Assembly (NCBI GenBank): GCA_016302215.1
Contig: JAEDNZ010000070.1
Coordinates: forward strand, 1 to 9,216
DNA from: Muribaculaceae bacterium
GTDB taxonomy: Bacteria > Bacteroidota > Bacteroidia > Bacteroidales > Muribaculaceae
Direction: 5' to 3'
DNA length: 9,216 nt
Below are positions 1 to 7,491 of this stretch, piece by piece (position 1 is the first letter of the stretch; each line of letters opens with the position of its first letter). Under the pieces are notes generated by a model. That model worked only from the letters and a program-made list of their open reading frames with translations. It had not been told where the DNA came from and did not search any database. Made by a program: the position numbers and the translations under genes.

Positions 1-1020
1 GCCGGCGTATGCAAATTCGGCATCAGGCTTTTGAGCCAGCTCCTCGAGGCGGCTGTTGAGCATTGAGCTTACTAATGATGACATATATTCAAACGGATAG
101 TACATCGGCGTGTTGCGCAGCTCGCGAGGCATGGGGTCTTGCTTGAATGCTATCTGCACCATGGCGTTGCTCTGCTCTTTGTCGCTGCCGATAGCATAGA
201 TAGTGCCCTTGGTGTCGTGTACCGGCGCATACACGCGCTCTTTGGCGTTAGCCGGCATCTGTATCGGGCCAAACATCTCTTTGATCTTGCCCTCGATGTA
301 ATCCACATCGATGTCGCCAACCACTACTATGCCTTGCTGGTCGGGGCGATACCATGTCTTGTAGTAATCCACGAGCACCTGGTGGGGGAAGTTGTCAACA
401 ACCTCCATAGTGCCGATAGGCAGGCGATAGCCATATTTGTCGCCGTCATAGATGGTGGGCAGGATGTTCTCCAAGATGCGCATCTGGCCTACCATGCTGC
501 GGCGCCACTCTTCGTGAATTACACCGCGCTCCTTGTCGATTTCCTCGGGTGCAAGGGTCAGGTCGCATGCCCAGTCGTGAAGAATCAGCAAGCACGAGTC
601 TTGAACAGTCTTGCGCGCTACGGGCACGTTGGAGATGTTGTAAACGGTCTCATCTACTGAGGTGTAGGCGTTGAGGTTGGCGCCGAATTTCACGCCTATG
701 CCCTCAAGCCAGTCGCGCAGCATATTGCCGGGGAAGTTGGCCGTGCCGTTGAAGCACATGTGCTCCAAAAAGTGTGCCAGGCCGCGCTGGCTGTCTTCTT
801 CGAGCGCCGAGCCTACTTTTTGGGCGATATAGAAATCTGCCTGACCCTTGGGCGTCTCGTTGTGACGTATATAATAGGTCAAGCCGTTGGGCAGTTTGCC
901 TACGCGCACCGCGCTGTCTGTAGGCATCGTGGGGACTTCTCCGGGCATCTGCGCCGAGGCAAGTCCGGCGGTCAGTAATGCTGCTATCAGCATTATGCCG
1001 CGACGTAAGATTTTCTTCAT
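1..1020 (-). CDS. M16 family zinc metalloprotease (insulinase/pitrilysin-like), N-terminal part only
   Basis: The reading frame is open from the ATG at 1020 down to base 1 with no stop, giving 340 residues of a longer protein cut by the left edge. Residues 1-23 form a signal peptide: basic start MKKILRR, hydrophobic core, then an ASA cleavage site before Q24. There is no lipobox cysteine, so the product is probably periplasmic or secreted. The inverted zinc motif HFLEH lies at 83-87 (zinc ligands H83 and H87, catalytic E86). The third ligand fits E164 in the segment EIDKERGVIHEEW, exactly 77 residues after H87, as the family's HxxEH-x76-E rule requires. GTANFPGN and NLNAYTSVDETVY, just after the motif, are also typical of M16 N-terminal domains. 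Bacteroidales relatives usually have about 900 or more residues with two M16 repeats, so most of the gene probably lies outside the window. The substrate cannot be deduced; the family degrades peptides. The gene follows the DUF3298 lipoprotein gene on the same strand after a 106-bp gap. Confidence 0.93.
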   Translation of the reverse strand, partial: MKKILRRGIMLIAALLTAGLASAQMPGEVPTMPTDSAVRVGKLPNGLTYYIRHNETPKGQADFYIAQKVGSALEEDSQRGLAHFLEHMCFNGTANFPGNMLRDWLEGIGVKFGANLNAYTSVDETVYNISNVPVARKTVQDSCLLILHDWACDLTLAPEEIDKERGVIHEEWRRSMVGQMRILENILPTIYDGDKYGYRLPIGTMEVVDNFPHQVLVDYYKTWYRPDQQGIVVVGDIDVDYIEGKIKEMFGPIQMPANAKERVYAPVHDTKGTIYAIGSDKEQSNAMVQIAFKQDPMPRELRNTPMYYPFEYMSSLVSSMLNSRLEELAQKPDAEFAYAG

Positions 1021-1110
1021 TGCTGAATATTTGTTTTTTGGTGTTATGATGTCGTGGGTTCGTTTACAATCTTTAGACGCTTTTTAAGCCAAATAATTAC
1101 ACTTGCAGTG

Positions 1111-1128
1111 GTTAAATCGTGTTAAATC
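1111..1128. repeat. short 10-bp-period tandem repeat between lipoprotein and M16 genes
   Basis: GTTAAATC occurs at 1111-1118 and again at 1121-1128, one helical turn apart. The second copy runs into the stop codon of the lipoprotein gene. No good hairpin terminator and no perfect TAnnTTTG promoter is visible in the gap 1021-1126. The nearest match on the minus strand is ATTATTTG at 1097-1090, with no TTG at the right distance. The M16 gene may therefore be read through from the lipoprotein gene. The repeat may be chance. Confidence 0.35.
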
Positions 1129-1972
1129 ACAATCCTTCTATGCCCTGCATATTGAATATCTTTAGCCCGTATGGCGTCATATATTGCGCTAACTCATACG
1201 CGTAGAAGGGCACTTTAACCTCGCCTTGGGCATACGAGGCCACCTCGTAGGGCTGGAAGGCAAACACGATGTCGCCGGCCGCCGTGATAAAGAAATTGTC
1301 ATAGGCCGGCAGCTCTGTGATTGACGTGATGCCCAGTGTGGAGGTCATCTTGTCGGCTTGGCTCTGTATCACACCCGGCAACGCCTTCAGCCCATCGGCA
1401 GTGAAGAGGTCGCCAAGTTTGATGACCTTGCCGTCGCTGAGTGAGAAGTTGAGATACAGCCGATGGGTCATGCCATGCGCCGCGCCCGGCGAGTAGCTGG
1501 AGTTGGTCACGCTGTAGGTCAGCATCGCTCCCGTCATTGACACTACCTCGCCGGTGATAAGGGTGTAGCCATCGGCCTCATACAGATTTATGGCTACGCT
1601 GTCGCGGCTTATCGCTTTGGCAGTGTAGCCCATATTTGATGCCTGGGCGTCGAGATATCTGTTCATCGCAGCAGTGTGGTCGCCGCTGATAGTGTCAAAG
1701 GCCGCTGACAAGATGGAGTCTTGCAGCTCGCTGATATTCAGCCCTTTGATGGCCGTGGGTATCATCATCGACACTGAGTCGTAGCATACGAGGTCAGAGT
1801 TGCGCATAAAGTCCTCGGCTGACCCTTCAAGGATATAGGCGCGCGAGGCGTTGAGCTCGGCAAAGGATATCACGTTGTCGCCCGTTGTGCCTTGGCCGGC
1901 GCCATCGCAGCTCGTCAGCGCCGGGGCGGCCACGATGCCGCCGATGATGATAATCTTGTGGATTGCTTTCAT
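1127..1972 (-). CDS. DUF3298-type (RsiV/PdaC C-terminal-like) lipoprotein
   Basis: This 281-residue protein begins with a lipoprotein signal: KIIII-rich hydrophobic segment, then lipobox LTSC with the lipidated cysteine at C22. It is followed by a short Gly/Ala/Thr linker (23-32). The product should be anchored in the cell envelope; no clear Bacteroidetes surface-export motif (a run of acidic residues right after the cysteine) is present. Residues about 35-150 fit the variable N-terminal half seen in DUF4163/DUF3298 proteins. Residues about 160-265 carry the DUF3298 signature: YSPGAAHGMTH at 160-170, a strand ending in SDGKVIKLGDLF, then a C-terminal PYEVASYAQG (241-250) followed by a short helix. 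Related domains occur in the anti-sigma factor RsiV and the deacetylase PdaC, but the catalytic or sigma-binding parts of those proteins are absent here, so the function is unknown. It has its own promoter and a leader of roughly 90 nt. Confidence 0.85.
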   Translation of the reverse strand: MKAIHKIIIIGGIVAAPALTSCDGAGQGTTGDNVISFAELNASRAYILEGSAEDFMRNSDLVCYDSVSMMIPTAIKGLNISELQDSILSAAFDTISGDHTAAMNRYLDAQASNMGYTAKAISRDSVAINLYEADGYTLITGEVVSMTGAMLTYSVTNSSYSPGAAHGMTHRLYLNFSLSDGKVIKLGDLFTADGLKALPGVIQSQADKMTSTLGITSITELPAYDNFFITAAGDIVFAFQPYEVASYAQGEVKVPFYAYELAQYMTPYGLKIFNMQGIEGL

Positions 1973-2070
1973 AGTGTTGCTTGTAGTGTAAAAAATGTGT
2001 CTCGTTGTACTGTGACGTTTGCTTTAAACATATTACAGGATAGGCAGATACATCCTTGGCTCTGCGACTG

Positions 2071-2100
2071 CAAATATACGCATAATATTTCAGCTGACAA
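2071..2100 (-). promoter_or_regulatory. Bacteroidetes-type promoter for the lipoprotein gene
   Basis: On the minus strand, TATATTTG (2078-2071) matches the -7 consensus TAnnTTTG exactly. A TTG (2100-2098) lies 19 bases upstream, the expected position of the -33 element. Transcription should begin near 2064, giving a 5' leader of about 90 nt before the ATG at 1972. The site lies downstream of the gpmI terminator, so this is probably a separate transcription unit. Confidence 0.7.
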
Positions 2101-2155
2101 TAACTTACAGCCCTATTTTAGACCAATTGGACTTATTGTAAAACGTATTGTAAAT

Positions 2156-2200
2156 TAAGGCCTGCCGCAGCTTCGGTGTGATATACTGCGGCAGGCTTTA
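2156..2200 (-). terminator. hairpin terminator after gpmI
   Basis: A perfect 11-bp GC-rich stem pairs GCCTGCCGCAG (2160-2170) with CTGCGGCAGGC (2186-2196) across a 15-base loop. A/T pairs and one G-T wobble extend it on the outside to 2156-2200. It lies 47 bases past the gpmI stop codon. On the minus strand the stem is followed by TTAATTTA, a moderately U-rich tail. Minus-strand use fits best because no gene reads into it from the other side. Confidence 0.75.
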
Positions 2201-2246
2201 GGCGTTTGCCCCGGTGGGGATTACTCCCTTAGGGCTGTGACTGTGC

Positions 2247-3755
2247 TTACTTTATCAGGTCGTGGCCGGTCATCTCTTTGGGCTGAGGCATACCCAGGAT
2301 ATGCAGCAACGACGGAGCCACATCGGCGAGAATGCCATCGCTGACGGTGGCGTCCTTGCGCTCCGTGACATACACAAACGGCACCGGATTGAGTGAGTGC
2401 GCCGTGTTGGGCGTGCCGTCGGCATTGACTGCGTTGTCGGCATTGCCGTGGTCGGCGATGATTATCACCTCATAGCCTGACGCCTTGGCGGCCTCCACGG
2501 TGTCATGCAAGCAGTTGTCAATGGTCTCAACGGCCTTCTGTATCGCCGGATAGATGCCGGTGTGGCCCACCATGTCGCCGTTGGCATAGTTCACTACGGC
2601 GTAGTCATACTTGCCGCTACGCAGTGCCTCTACTAACTTGTCTTTCACCTCGTAGGCGCTCATCTCTGGCTGTAAGTCGTAGGTGGCTACCTTGGGCGAC
2701 GGCACCAAGATGCGGTCTTCGCCGTCAAACGGCGCTTCACGGCCGCCGTTGAAGAAGAATGTCACATGGGCATACTTCTCGGTCTCGGCGATATGCAGCT
2801 GGTGCTTGCCCTGGGCCGACAGATATTCGGCCAGCGTGTTGCTCACATCTTCCTTGTTGAAGATGATGTTGACGCCGGTGAACGATGCATCATACGGCGT
2901 CATGCAATAGTACTGGAGGCCGGCTATCGTGTGCATACCCTCTTGGGGCATATCTTGCTGGGTGAGGATTGACGTGAGCTCTTTGGCGCGGTCGTTGCGG
3001 TAGTTGAAGAAAATCACCACATCGCCCTCCTTGATGGTGCCATCAACGCTCGCGTTGTTGATAGGCTTGATAAATTCGTCGGTAACGTCGGCATCGTAGC
3101 TGGCTTGCATGGCTGCTACCATGTCGGTGGCCTGTGAGCCTTCGCCGTTGATGAGCAGGTCATAGGCCACTTTGATGCGGTCCCAGCGCTTGTCGCGGTC
3201 CATAGCGTAGTAGCGTCCGATGATTGATGCTATCACGCCGGCGCTCTGCTCGCAGTGTGCTTGCACGCGCTCGATAAAGCCTTTGCCGCTGCGGGGGTCG
3301 GTGTCGCGACCGTCCATAAAGCAGTGCAGATACACATTCTTCAGCTCATAGCGCTTGGCTATGTCGCAGAGGGCAAACAAGTGGTCAAGCGAGGAGTGCA
3401 CGCCGCCGTCTGAGGTCAATCCCATCAGGTGCAGTGACTTGCCCGTGCGTGCTGCATACTCGTAGGCGCTCTTAATCTGAGGGTTCTCCAAGATGGAGCC
3501 ATCGCCGATGGCCTTGTTAATCTTGACCAGGTCTTGATACACCACGCGGCCGGCGCCTATGTTCAGGTGGCCTACCTCTGAGTTGCCCATCTGCCCGTCG
3601 GGCAAGCCCACGTTTTCGCCGCTGGCTTGAAGCTGTGAGTGAGGATAGGTGCTGAGCAGATAGTCCCAATATGGCGTGGGGGTGCTGTATATTGCATTGC
3701 TGTGGCTTTCACTGCCTATGCCCCAGCCATCGAGAATGATTAGTAATGCTTTCAT
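2247..3755 (-). CDS. gpmI: 2,3-bisphosphoglycerate-independent phosphoglycerate mutase
   Basis: This enzyme interconverts 3- and 2-phosphoglycerate in glycolysis and gluconeogenesis in the cytoplasm, using two Mn(II) ions and a phosphoserine intermediate. It has 502 residues, close to the usual 505-515. All active-site elements are visible: D9 in LLIILDGWG, the nucleophile S59 in GQMGNSEVGH, H120 in TSDGGVH, DGRDTDP at 148-154, NYRNDR at 251-256, the second metal site D394 and H398 in NGDMVGHTG with H453, and D435-H436 in ADHGNAD. Residue numbers run at a constant offset (3, then 9) from the classic Geobacillus enzyme as I recall it. The gene is last in the GH13-prs-exonuclease-gpmI row. A 57-bp gap separates it from the exonuclease with no clear TAnnTTTG promoter, so it is probably co-transcribed. 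A hairpin terminator follows. Confidence 0.98.
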   Translation of the reverse strand: MKALLIILDGWGIGSESHSNAIYSTPTPYWDYLLSTYPHSQLQASGENVGLPDGQMGNSEVGHLNIGAGRVVYQDLVKINKAIGDGSILENPQIKSAYEYAARTGKSLHLMGLTSDGGVHSSLDHLFALCDIAKRYELKNVYLHCFMDGRDTDPRSGKGFIERVQAHCEQSAGVIASIIGRYYAMDRDKRWDRIKVAYDLLINGEGSQATDMVAAMQASYDADVTDEFIKPINNASVDGTIKEGDVVIFFNYRNDRAKELTSILTQQDMPQEGMHTIAGLQYYCMTPYDASFTGVNIIFNKEDVSNTLAEYLSAQGKHQLHIAETEKYAHVTFFFNGGREAPFDGEDRILVPSPKVATYDLQPEMSAYEVKDKLVEALRSGKYDYAVVNYANGDMVGHTGIYPAIQKAVETIDNCLHDTVEAAKASGYEVIIIADHGNADNAVNADGTPNTAHSLNPVPFVYVTERKDATVSDGILADVAPSLLHILGMPQPKEMTGHDLIK

Positions 3756-3812
3756 ATCGTAGTTGTTTTTGCTGTTTTTTTACCTTATCGTTTGATTTGT
3801 GTGTAGCGGATG

Positions 3813-4568
3813 TTATTGTGCCACCGACAGCGGCGTCTGCTCGTCATCGGTCTCTGTTATGCGATATCGTGACTTGCTCGGGTCAAAATATCCCCCGCTG
3901 AGATAGTCATATAGGTGCAGACACGCCCAGGCATCGAGAGCCGCATAGGCCTGCTGCCCGTCAGTGAGCGTCTCTGACTCCCAATTGGTCAGCCGCTGTG
4001 CTTTGGAGATGCGCTGCTCAAAAACTATGGCATACACCTTTTGCAGCGATATGTCTGTGATATTGAACCGCTTGATATACTCTTGTATCTCCACAAACCC
4101 CTGCGGCTCAAGGTCTTGACGTGTGCGCCGCAGCGAGTTGAAGTCATCGTGCACTGACAGCCCTATCTTCGTCACCGCAGTGTCTTCAAGAAAGTCCTTC
4201 AGCGCCTCCGAGATGCCGCCGAGCTTGTTGAGCCGCAGCAGGAAGCAGTGCTCGCGCGTGGAGAGCTGCATCAGCGCCACCTTGTGCATGCGTCCTTTGT
4301 GAAACGATGGCCGGGTCTCTGTGTCAAAGCCCACTATCTTGTGACGGCGAAGCTCGCGCAGTGCCACCCGCACCATATCCTCGCTCTCCACGATGGTGAT
4401 GCCGCCGGCATATGTCACCATCGGCAGCTCGGCAAGTGCTTCCTTGCTGATTGCAAGCCGGTAGGGCTTATGTATATTCACACCGACAGCGACGTGTGTC
4501 GCTGTGCTGACACCGTCGCTTGTCGGTATGTCTGTGTCTGTCGTTGTTGTTGTCTGTTTTTTGCTCAC
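3813..4568 (-). CDS. RNase D/WRN-like 3'-5' exonuclease domain protein (DEDDy type)
   Basis: This 251-residue protein has a single DEDDy exonuclease fold (about 55-225) and no helicase or HRDC domain. The metal-binding acids are visible: D82 and E84 in GFDTET, D142 in VHDDFNSL, and the third motif with Y208 and D212 in YAALDAW. Such enzymes remove nucleotides from 3' ends of RNA or DNA; whether this one acts in RNA processing or DNA repair cannot be told from sequence. The chosen start is a GTG (4568) whose first bases overlap the prs stop codon as GTGA, a common sign of translational coupling. This start adds a Thr/Ser/Val-rich, low-complexity segment of about 33 residues before the conserved part (PYRLAISKEALAELP). 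An internal GTG at V30 (codon at 4481-4479) is an alternative start that would give 222 residues. The active site is intact either way. Confidence 0.9.
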   Translation of the reverse strand: MSKKQTTTTTDTDIPTSDGVSTATHVAVGVNIHKPYRLAISKEALAELPMVTYAGGITIVESEDMVRVALRELRRHKIVGFDTETRPSFHKGRMHKVALMQLSTREHCFLLRLNKLGGISEALKDFLEDTAVTKIGLSVHDDFNSLRRTRQDLEPQGFVEIQEYIKRFNITDISLQKVYAIVFEQRISKAQRLTNWESETLTDGQQAYAALDAWACLHLYDYLSGGYFDPSKSRYRITETDDEQTPLSVAQ

Positions 4569-5509
4569 TTGATAAGATACTGCGATGAGATAGACTCGTT
4601 AGAGTGCACCCGACGGATGGTGTCGGCAAAGAGCTTTGCCACTGAGATGATGGTGCACTTCTTGCAGTCTTTATTGTAGGGTATGGAGTTGGTGAATATC
4701 ATTTCTGACAGCGAGCACGCATCTACGCGCTCTGATGCCGGGTCGCTCATGATGGCGTGGGAGCACAGCGCACGCACACTCTTGGCGCCCTTGCTCATCA
4801 TCAGGTCCGCAGCTTTGGTAATCGTGCCGGCCGTATCTACCATGTCATCTACAAGTATCACGTTCTTGTCCTGTACATCGCCAATCACGGTCATATTGGC
4901 CACCACGTTGGCTTTGGCACGCTGCTTGTGACACAGTACCAAGGGCACATCAAGATACTTGGCATAGTTGTTGGCGCGCTTGGCGCCGCCCACATCAGGC
5001 GTAGCTATCACCAAGTTGTCCAGATTGAGCGACTGTATGTAGGGGATAAACACCGACGAGGCATACAAGTGGTCAACAGGCACATTGAAGAAGCCCTGTA
5101 TCTGGTCTGCGTGAAGGTCCATCGTGATGACGCGGTCAACGCCCGCGGTCGTCAGCAGGTCGGATACTAATTTGGCGGCAATCGACACTCTCGGCTTGTC
5201 CTTGCGGTCCTGACGTGCCCACCCGAAGTAGGGTATCACTGCCACGATTGACTTCGCCGACGCGCGCTTGGCGGCATCTATCATCAGCAGTAACTCCATC
5301 AAATTGTCGCTGTTGGGAAATGTCGATTGCACAAGATACACTTCGCGACCGCGAATTGACTCTTCATACGACACCTCAAACTCGCCGTCGGCAAAACGTT
5401 GGGTGTTCATTTTACCGAGCTCTACGCCTAATTCCTGGCATATTTCTTCTGCCATATAGCGAGAATTGGTACCCGCAAAGATTTTGAAAGGAGGAAGCGA
5501 TTGTTCCAT
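4565..5509 (-). CDS. prs: ribose-phosphate pyrophosphokinase (PRPP synthetase)
   Basis: This enzyme makes PRPP from ribose 5-phosphate and ATP for purine, pyrimidine, NAD, histidine and tryptophan synthesis. It has 314 residues, the normal class I length. It shows FADGE (39-43), the ATP-contacting flexible loop YFGWARQDRKDKPR (94-107), MDLHADQIQGFF (130-141) with metal-binding H133, the ribose-phosphate segment ATPDVGGAKRA (169-179), and the PRPP-binding signature VILVDDMVDTAGTI (217-230). The ATG at 5509 places the first conserved strand (FKIFAGTNS) eight residues in, as is usual. It lies 43 bp after the GH13 gene with no TAnnTTTG promoter between, and its TGA overlaps the GTG start of the exonuclease gene by four bases. 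It is probably read from the promoter ahead of GH13. Confidence 0.98.
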   Translation of the reverse strand: MEQSLPPFKIFAGTNSRYMAEEICQELGVELGKMNTQRFADGEFEVSYEESIRGREVYLVQSTFPNSDNLMELLLMIDAAKRASAKSIVAVIPYFGWARQDRKDKPRVSIAAKLVSDLLTTAGVDRVITMDLHADQIQGFFNVPVDHLYASSVFIPYIQSLNLDNLVIATPDVGGAKRANNYAKYLDVPLVLCHKQRAKANVVANMTVIGDVQDKNVILVDDMVDTAGTITKAADLMMSKGAKSVRALCSHAIMSDPASERVDACSLSEMIFTNSIPYNKDCKKCTIISVAKLFADTIRRVHSNESISSQYLIK

Positions 5510-5552
5510 TGTTCAGTAATTTGATATTATACCGTGAATAATATAGGATTTT

Positions 5553-7322
5553 TTATTTCTTCTTGATTTTAGTCGGGGCGCTGTCAGCCGATGCGCTTTT
5601 GCGTCTGCGAGGCTCGGCAGTGGCCTTGCCTATATCTTCATTGACTATCTTCCATATCACCGCGTTGCGCCCGCCCACCATAGTGACAAATGGTCGCAAC
5701 GATGACAGCTCCTTGACGGCGCTCGTCCCCTTGAGCAGCTCGCGAGCCTTCACGCTGCCCTCGTTGAGCTTCAGGTATTCAAAGGCATGGCGCGGTATCT
5801 TCACCGATACTTCTCGCTCCTCGGTGTCAAAGTTGACCACTATCAGCAGCGTCTCGCGCTCGCTGCCGCGCATAAAGGCATACTGCCGGTGGGGATTGAG
5901 TCCCGGATTGTCATAGTTGACATACATCAGGTCAAAGAACAAGCCCCGCTGCACCGCCTCCTCGCTGTTGCACATCGTCAGCACCTTGCGATACAGCTCG
6001 CGCAGCCTACGCTGCTTATAGCTCAGCTCTCCGTCACAGCGCCCGCCGTTGAGCCATTGACGCACCGTGGGGATGCTCCAATAGTCAAATATCGTGGTGC
6101 GTCCGTCTCGTCCGCTGTAGCCCTCGGCCTCATCGGCGCGCTCGCCAAGCTCCTGGCCGCCGTAAATCATCATAGCGCCCGTGTTTATCATGGCGCTGAC
6201 CACAAGCGACGGCACCACACGCCACGCATCGCCCGCATACTGCTCCGACGCAAAGCGCTGCTCATCGTGGTTCTCAAGGAAGTTGAGCATACGGCTGTTG
6301 ATGCCATCTACCGTCTGCCAGCACGACGTCAAGGCCGCCGCCGACACATTGCCGCACTCTATCCCGCGCAGCGTGTCATACAGCGTCACCTTGTCATACA
6401 GGTAGTCAAAGCCCCCGTGATAAATATATGGCCGATAAAGCCCCACCTCATATATCTCGGCGATGAACACCACATCGGGGTAGGTCTCCTTGACCTGTGG
6501 TATCGCCCAATGCCAAAACTCAGTAGGCACCATATGCACCATATCACACCGGAAGCCATCAATGCCCTTCGATGCCCAATAGCGCAAGATGTGCAGCATC
6601 TTAAGCCACACCGGTGGCACCGGGTCAAAATGCCGAGTGCCGTTGCCGTAGTCGATGCCGTAGTTCAGCTTCACCGTGTCATACCAGTCATTCACGCCCG
6701 GAAAGGCCGTGAAGCAGTCATTGCCCGACGCCTTCGCCGGGAATTCTATATATGCATCGGAGCCGCTGCCCATGCTCACCGATGGCGAGAACAGCTGGCG
6801 AGTGATATAATAAAAGTCGTTGCGCGGCGAGAACATCATCTCCGTGTCATCGCCCGCACCAAAGTCTTCGATGCCGCGCGGCTTGGCGTCGGAGTGATAC
6901 TCGCGTGCCACATGGTTGGGCACAAAGTCGATTATCACGCGCATACCCTGGCGGTGCGTGCGCTCCACAAGGCGCTCAAACTCGTCAATGCGGTGCTCAA
7001 CATCTTCGGCCAGGTCCGGGTCTATATCATAATAGTCGGTGATGGCATACGGGCTGCCCGCCTTGCCTTTCACCACATGTGGATTGTTGCGCGATATGCC
7101 GTAGCGTGTGTAGTCGGCGTCATGGCTGTGCTCTATGACGCCCGTGTACCATACGTGTGTCACGCCTAAGTCCTTGATGTTGCGCAAAATCTCATCGGTG
7201 ATGCCGTTGAGCTTGCCGCATCCATTGGTCGCTATGGAGCCGTTCGGCACCGGGTGCTCGCAGTAGTTGGTGTACAATCGCGGTAACAGTTGGTATATGA
7301 CTGGCTTTTGTCGATGCTCCAT
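5553..7322 (-). CDS. GH13 alpha-amylase family glycoside hydrolase, probably cytoplasmic
   Basis: This 589-residue protein contains a TIM-barrel catalytic domain with the four GH13 regions in order: I, DFVPNH at 132-137; II, GIDGFRCDMVH at 253-263 with nucleophile D260 and R258; III, FIAEIYE at 286-292 with acid/base E289; IV, FLENHDEQR at 348-356 with H352 and transition-state stabiliser D353. A beta-sandwich C domain follows (about 470-565). The protein then ends in a basic, low-complexity tail, about 566-589, with RRRK and KIKKK. There is no signal peptide: the N-terminus MEHRQKPVIYQLLPRLY enters the barrel directly, so it should act inside the cell on imported maltodextrin or stored glycogen, unlike surface SusG-type amylases. 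The exact bond specificity cannot be read from motifs. It appears to be first in the unit leading to prs and gpmI, with a good promoter only about 20 bp upstream. Confidence 0.93.
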   Translation of the reverse strand: MEHRQKPVIYQLLPRLYTNYCEHPVPNGSIATNGCGKLNGITDEILRNIKDLGVTHVWYTGVIEHSHDADYTRYGISRNNPHVVKGKAGSPYAITDYYDIDPDLAEDVEHRIDEFERLVERTHRQGMRVIIDFVPNHVAREYHSDAKPRGIEDFGAGDDTEMMFSPRNDFYYITRQLFSPSVSMGSGSDAYIEFPAKASGNDCFTAFPGVNDWYDTVKLNYGIDYGNGTRHFDPVPPVWLKMLHILRYWASKGIDGFRCDMVHMVPTEFWHWAIPQVKETYPDVVFIAEIYEVGLYRPYIYHGGFDYLYDKVTLYDTLRGIECGNVSAAALTSCWQTVDGINSRMLNFLENHDEQRFASEQYAGDAWRVVPSLVVSAMINTGAMMIYGGQELGERADEAEGYSGRDGRTTIFDYWSIPTVRQWLNGGRCDGELSYKQRRLRELYRKVLTMCNSEEAVQRGLFFDLMYVNYDNPGLNPHRQYAFMRGSERETLLIVVNFDTEEREVSVKIPRHAFEYLKLNEGSVKARELLKGTSAVKELSSLRPFVTMVGGRNAVIWKIVNEDIGKATAEPRRRKSASADSAPTKIKKK

Positions 7323-7341
7323 ATCGCTTCATTTTACGCTG

Positions 7342-7372
7342 CAAAAGTAGCTAAAAATTCTCGCATACACAA
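7342..7372 (-). promoter_or_regulatory. promoter for the GH13-prs-exonuclease-gpmI unit
   Basis: On the minus strand TACTTTTG (7349-7342) matches TAnnTTTG exactly, and a TTG (7372-7370) lies 20 bases upstream. Transcription should start near 7335, leaving a leader of only about 13 nt before the ATG at 7322. It faces away from the hpt promoter within a 169-bp AT-rich gap (7323-7491). Confidence 0.75.
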
Positions 7373-7440
7373 TACCAACACCGTTAATTTCCGGCTTTTT
7401 GCCATTTTACCCTTTGTTTTGAATTTTATTAAATATCTTA

Positions 7441-7472
7441 CCTGCAAAACTCAAAAATTATTATTAACTTTG
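7441..7472 (+). promoter_or_regulatory. promoter for hpt-adk
   Basis: TAACTTTG at 7465-7472 matches the Bacteroidetes -7 consensus exactly. The -33 position is weaker: CCTG at 7441-7444, 20 bases upstream, keeps only the TG of TTG. The start site would be about 7479, giving a leader of roughly 12 nt before the ATG at 7492. Confidence 0.7.
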
Positions 7473-7491
7473 CGCCAATAATTTTTTCTAA

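Noticed and set aside
139..660. 173-codon plus-strand frame
   Set aside because: Antisense to the M16 protease, whose signal peptide and zinc motif are clear.
5510..5552. TATAAT-like sequence upstream of prs on the minus strand
   Set aside because: This resembles an E. coli -10 box, but the Bacteroidetes primary sigma factor uses TAnnTTTG, which is absent here; the 43-bp gap is more consistent with read-through.
5787..7169. 460-codon open frame on the plus strand
   Set aside because: It lies wholly antisense to the GH13 gene, which has intact catalytic motifs; its His/Ala/Arg/Val-rich translation is a typical codon-complement shadow.
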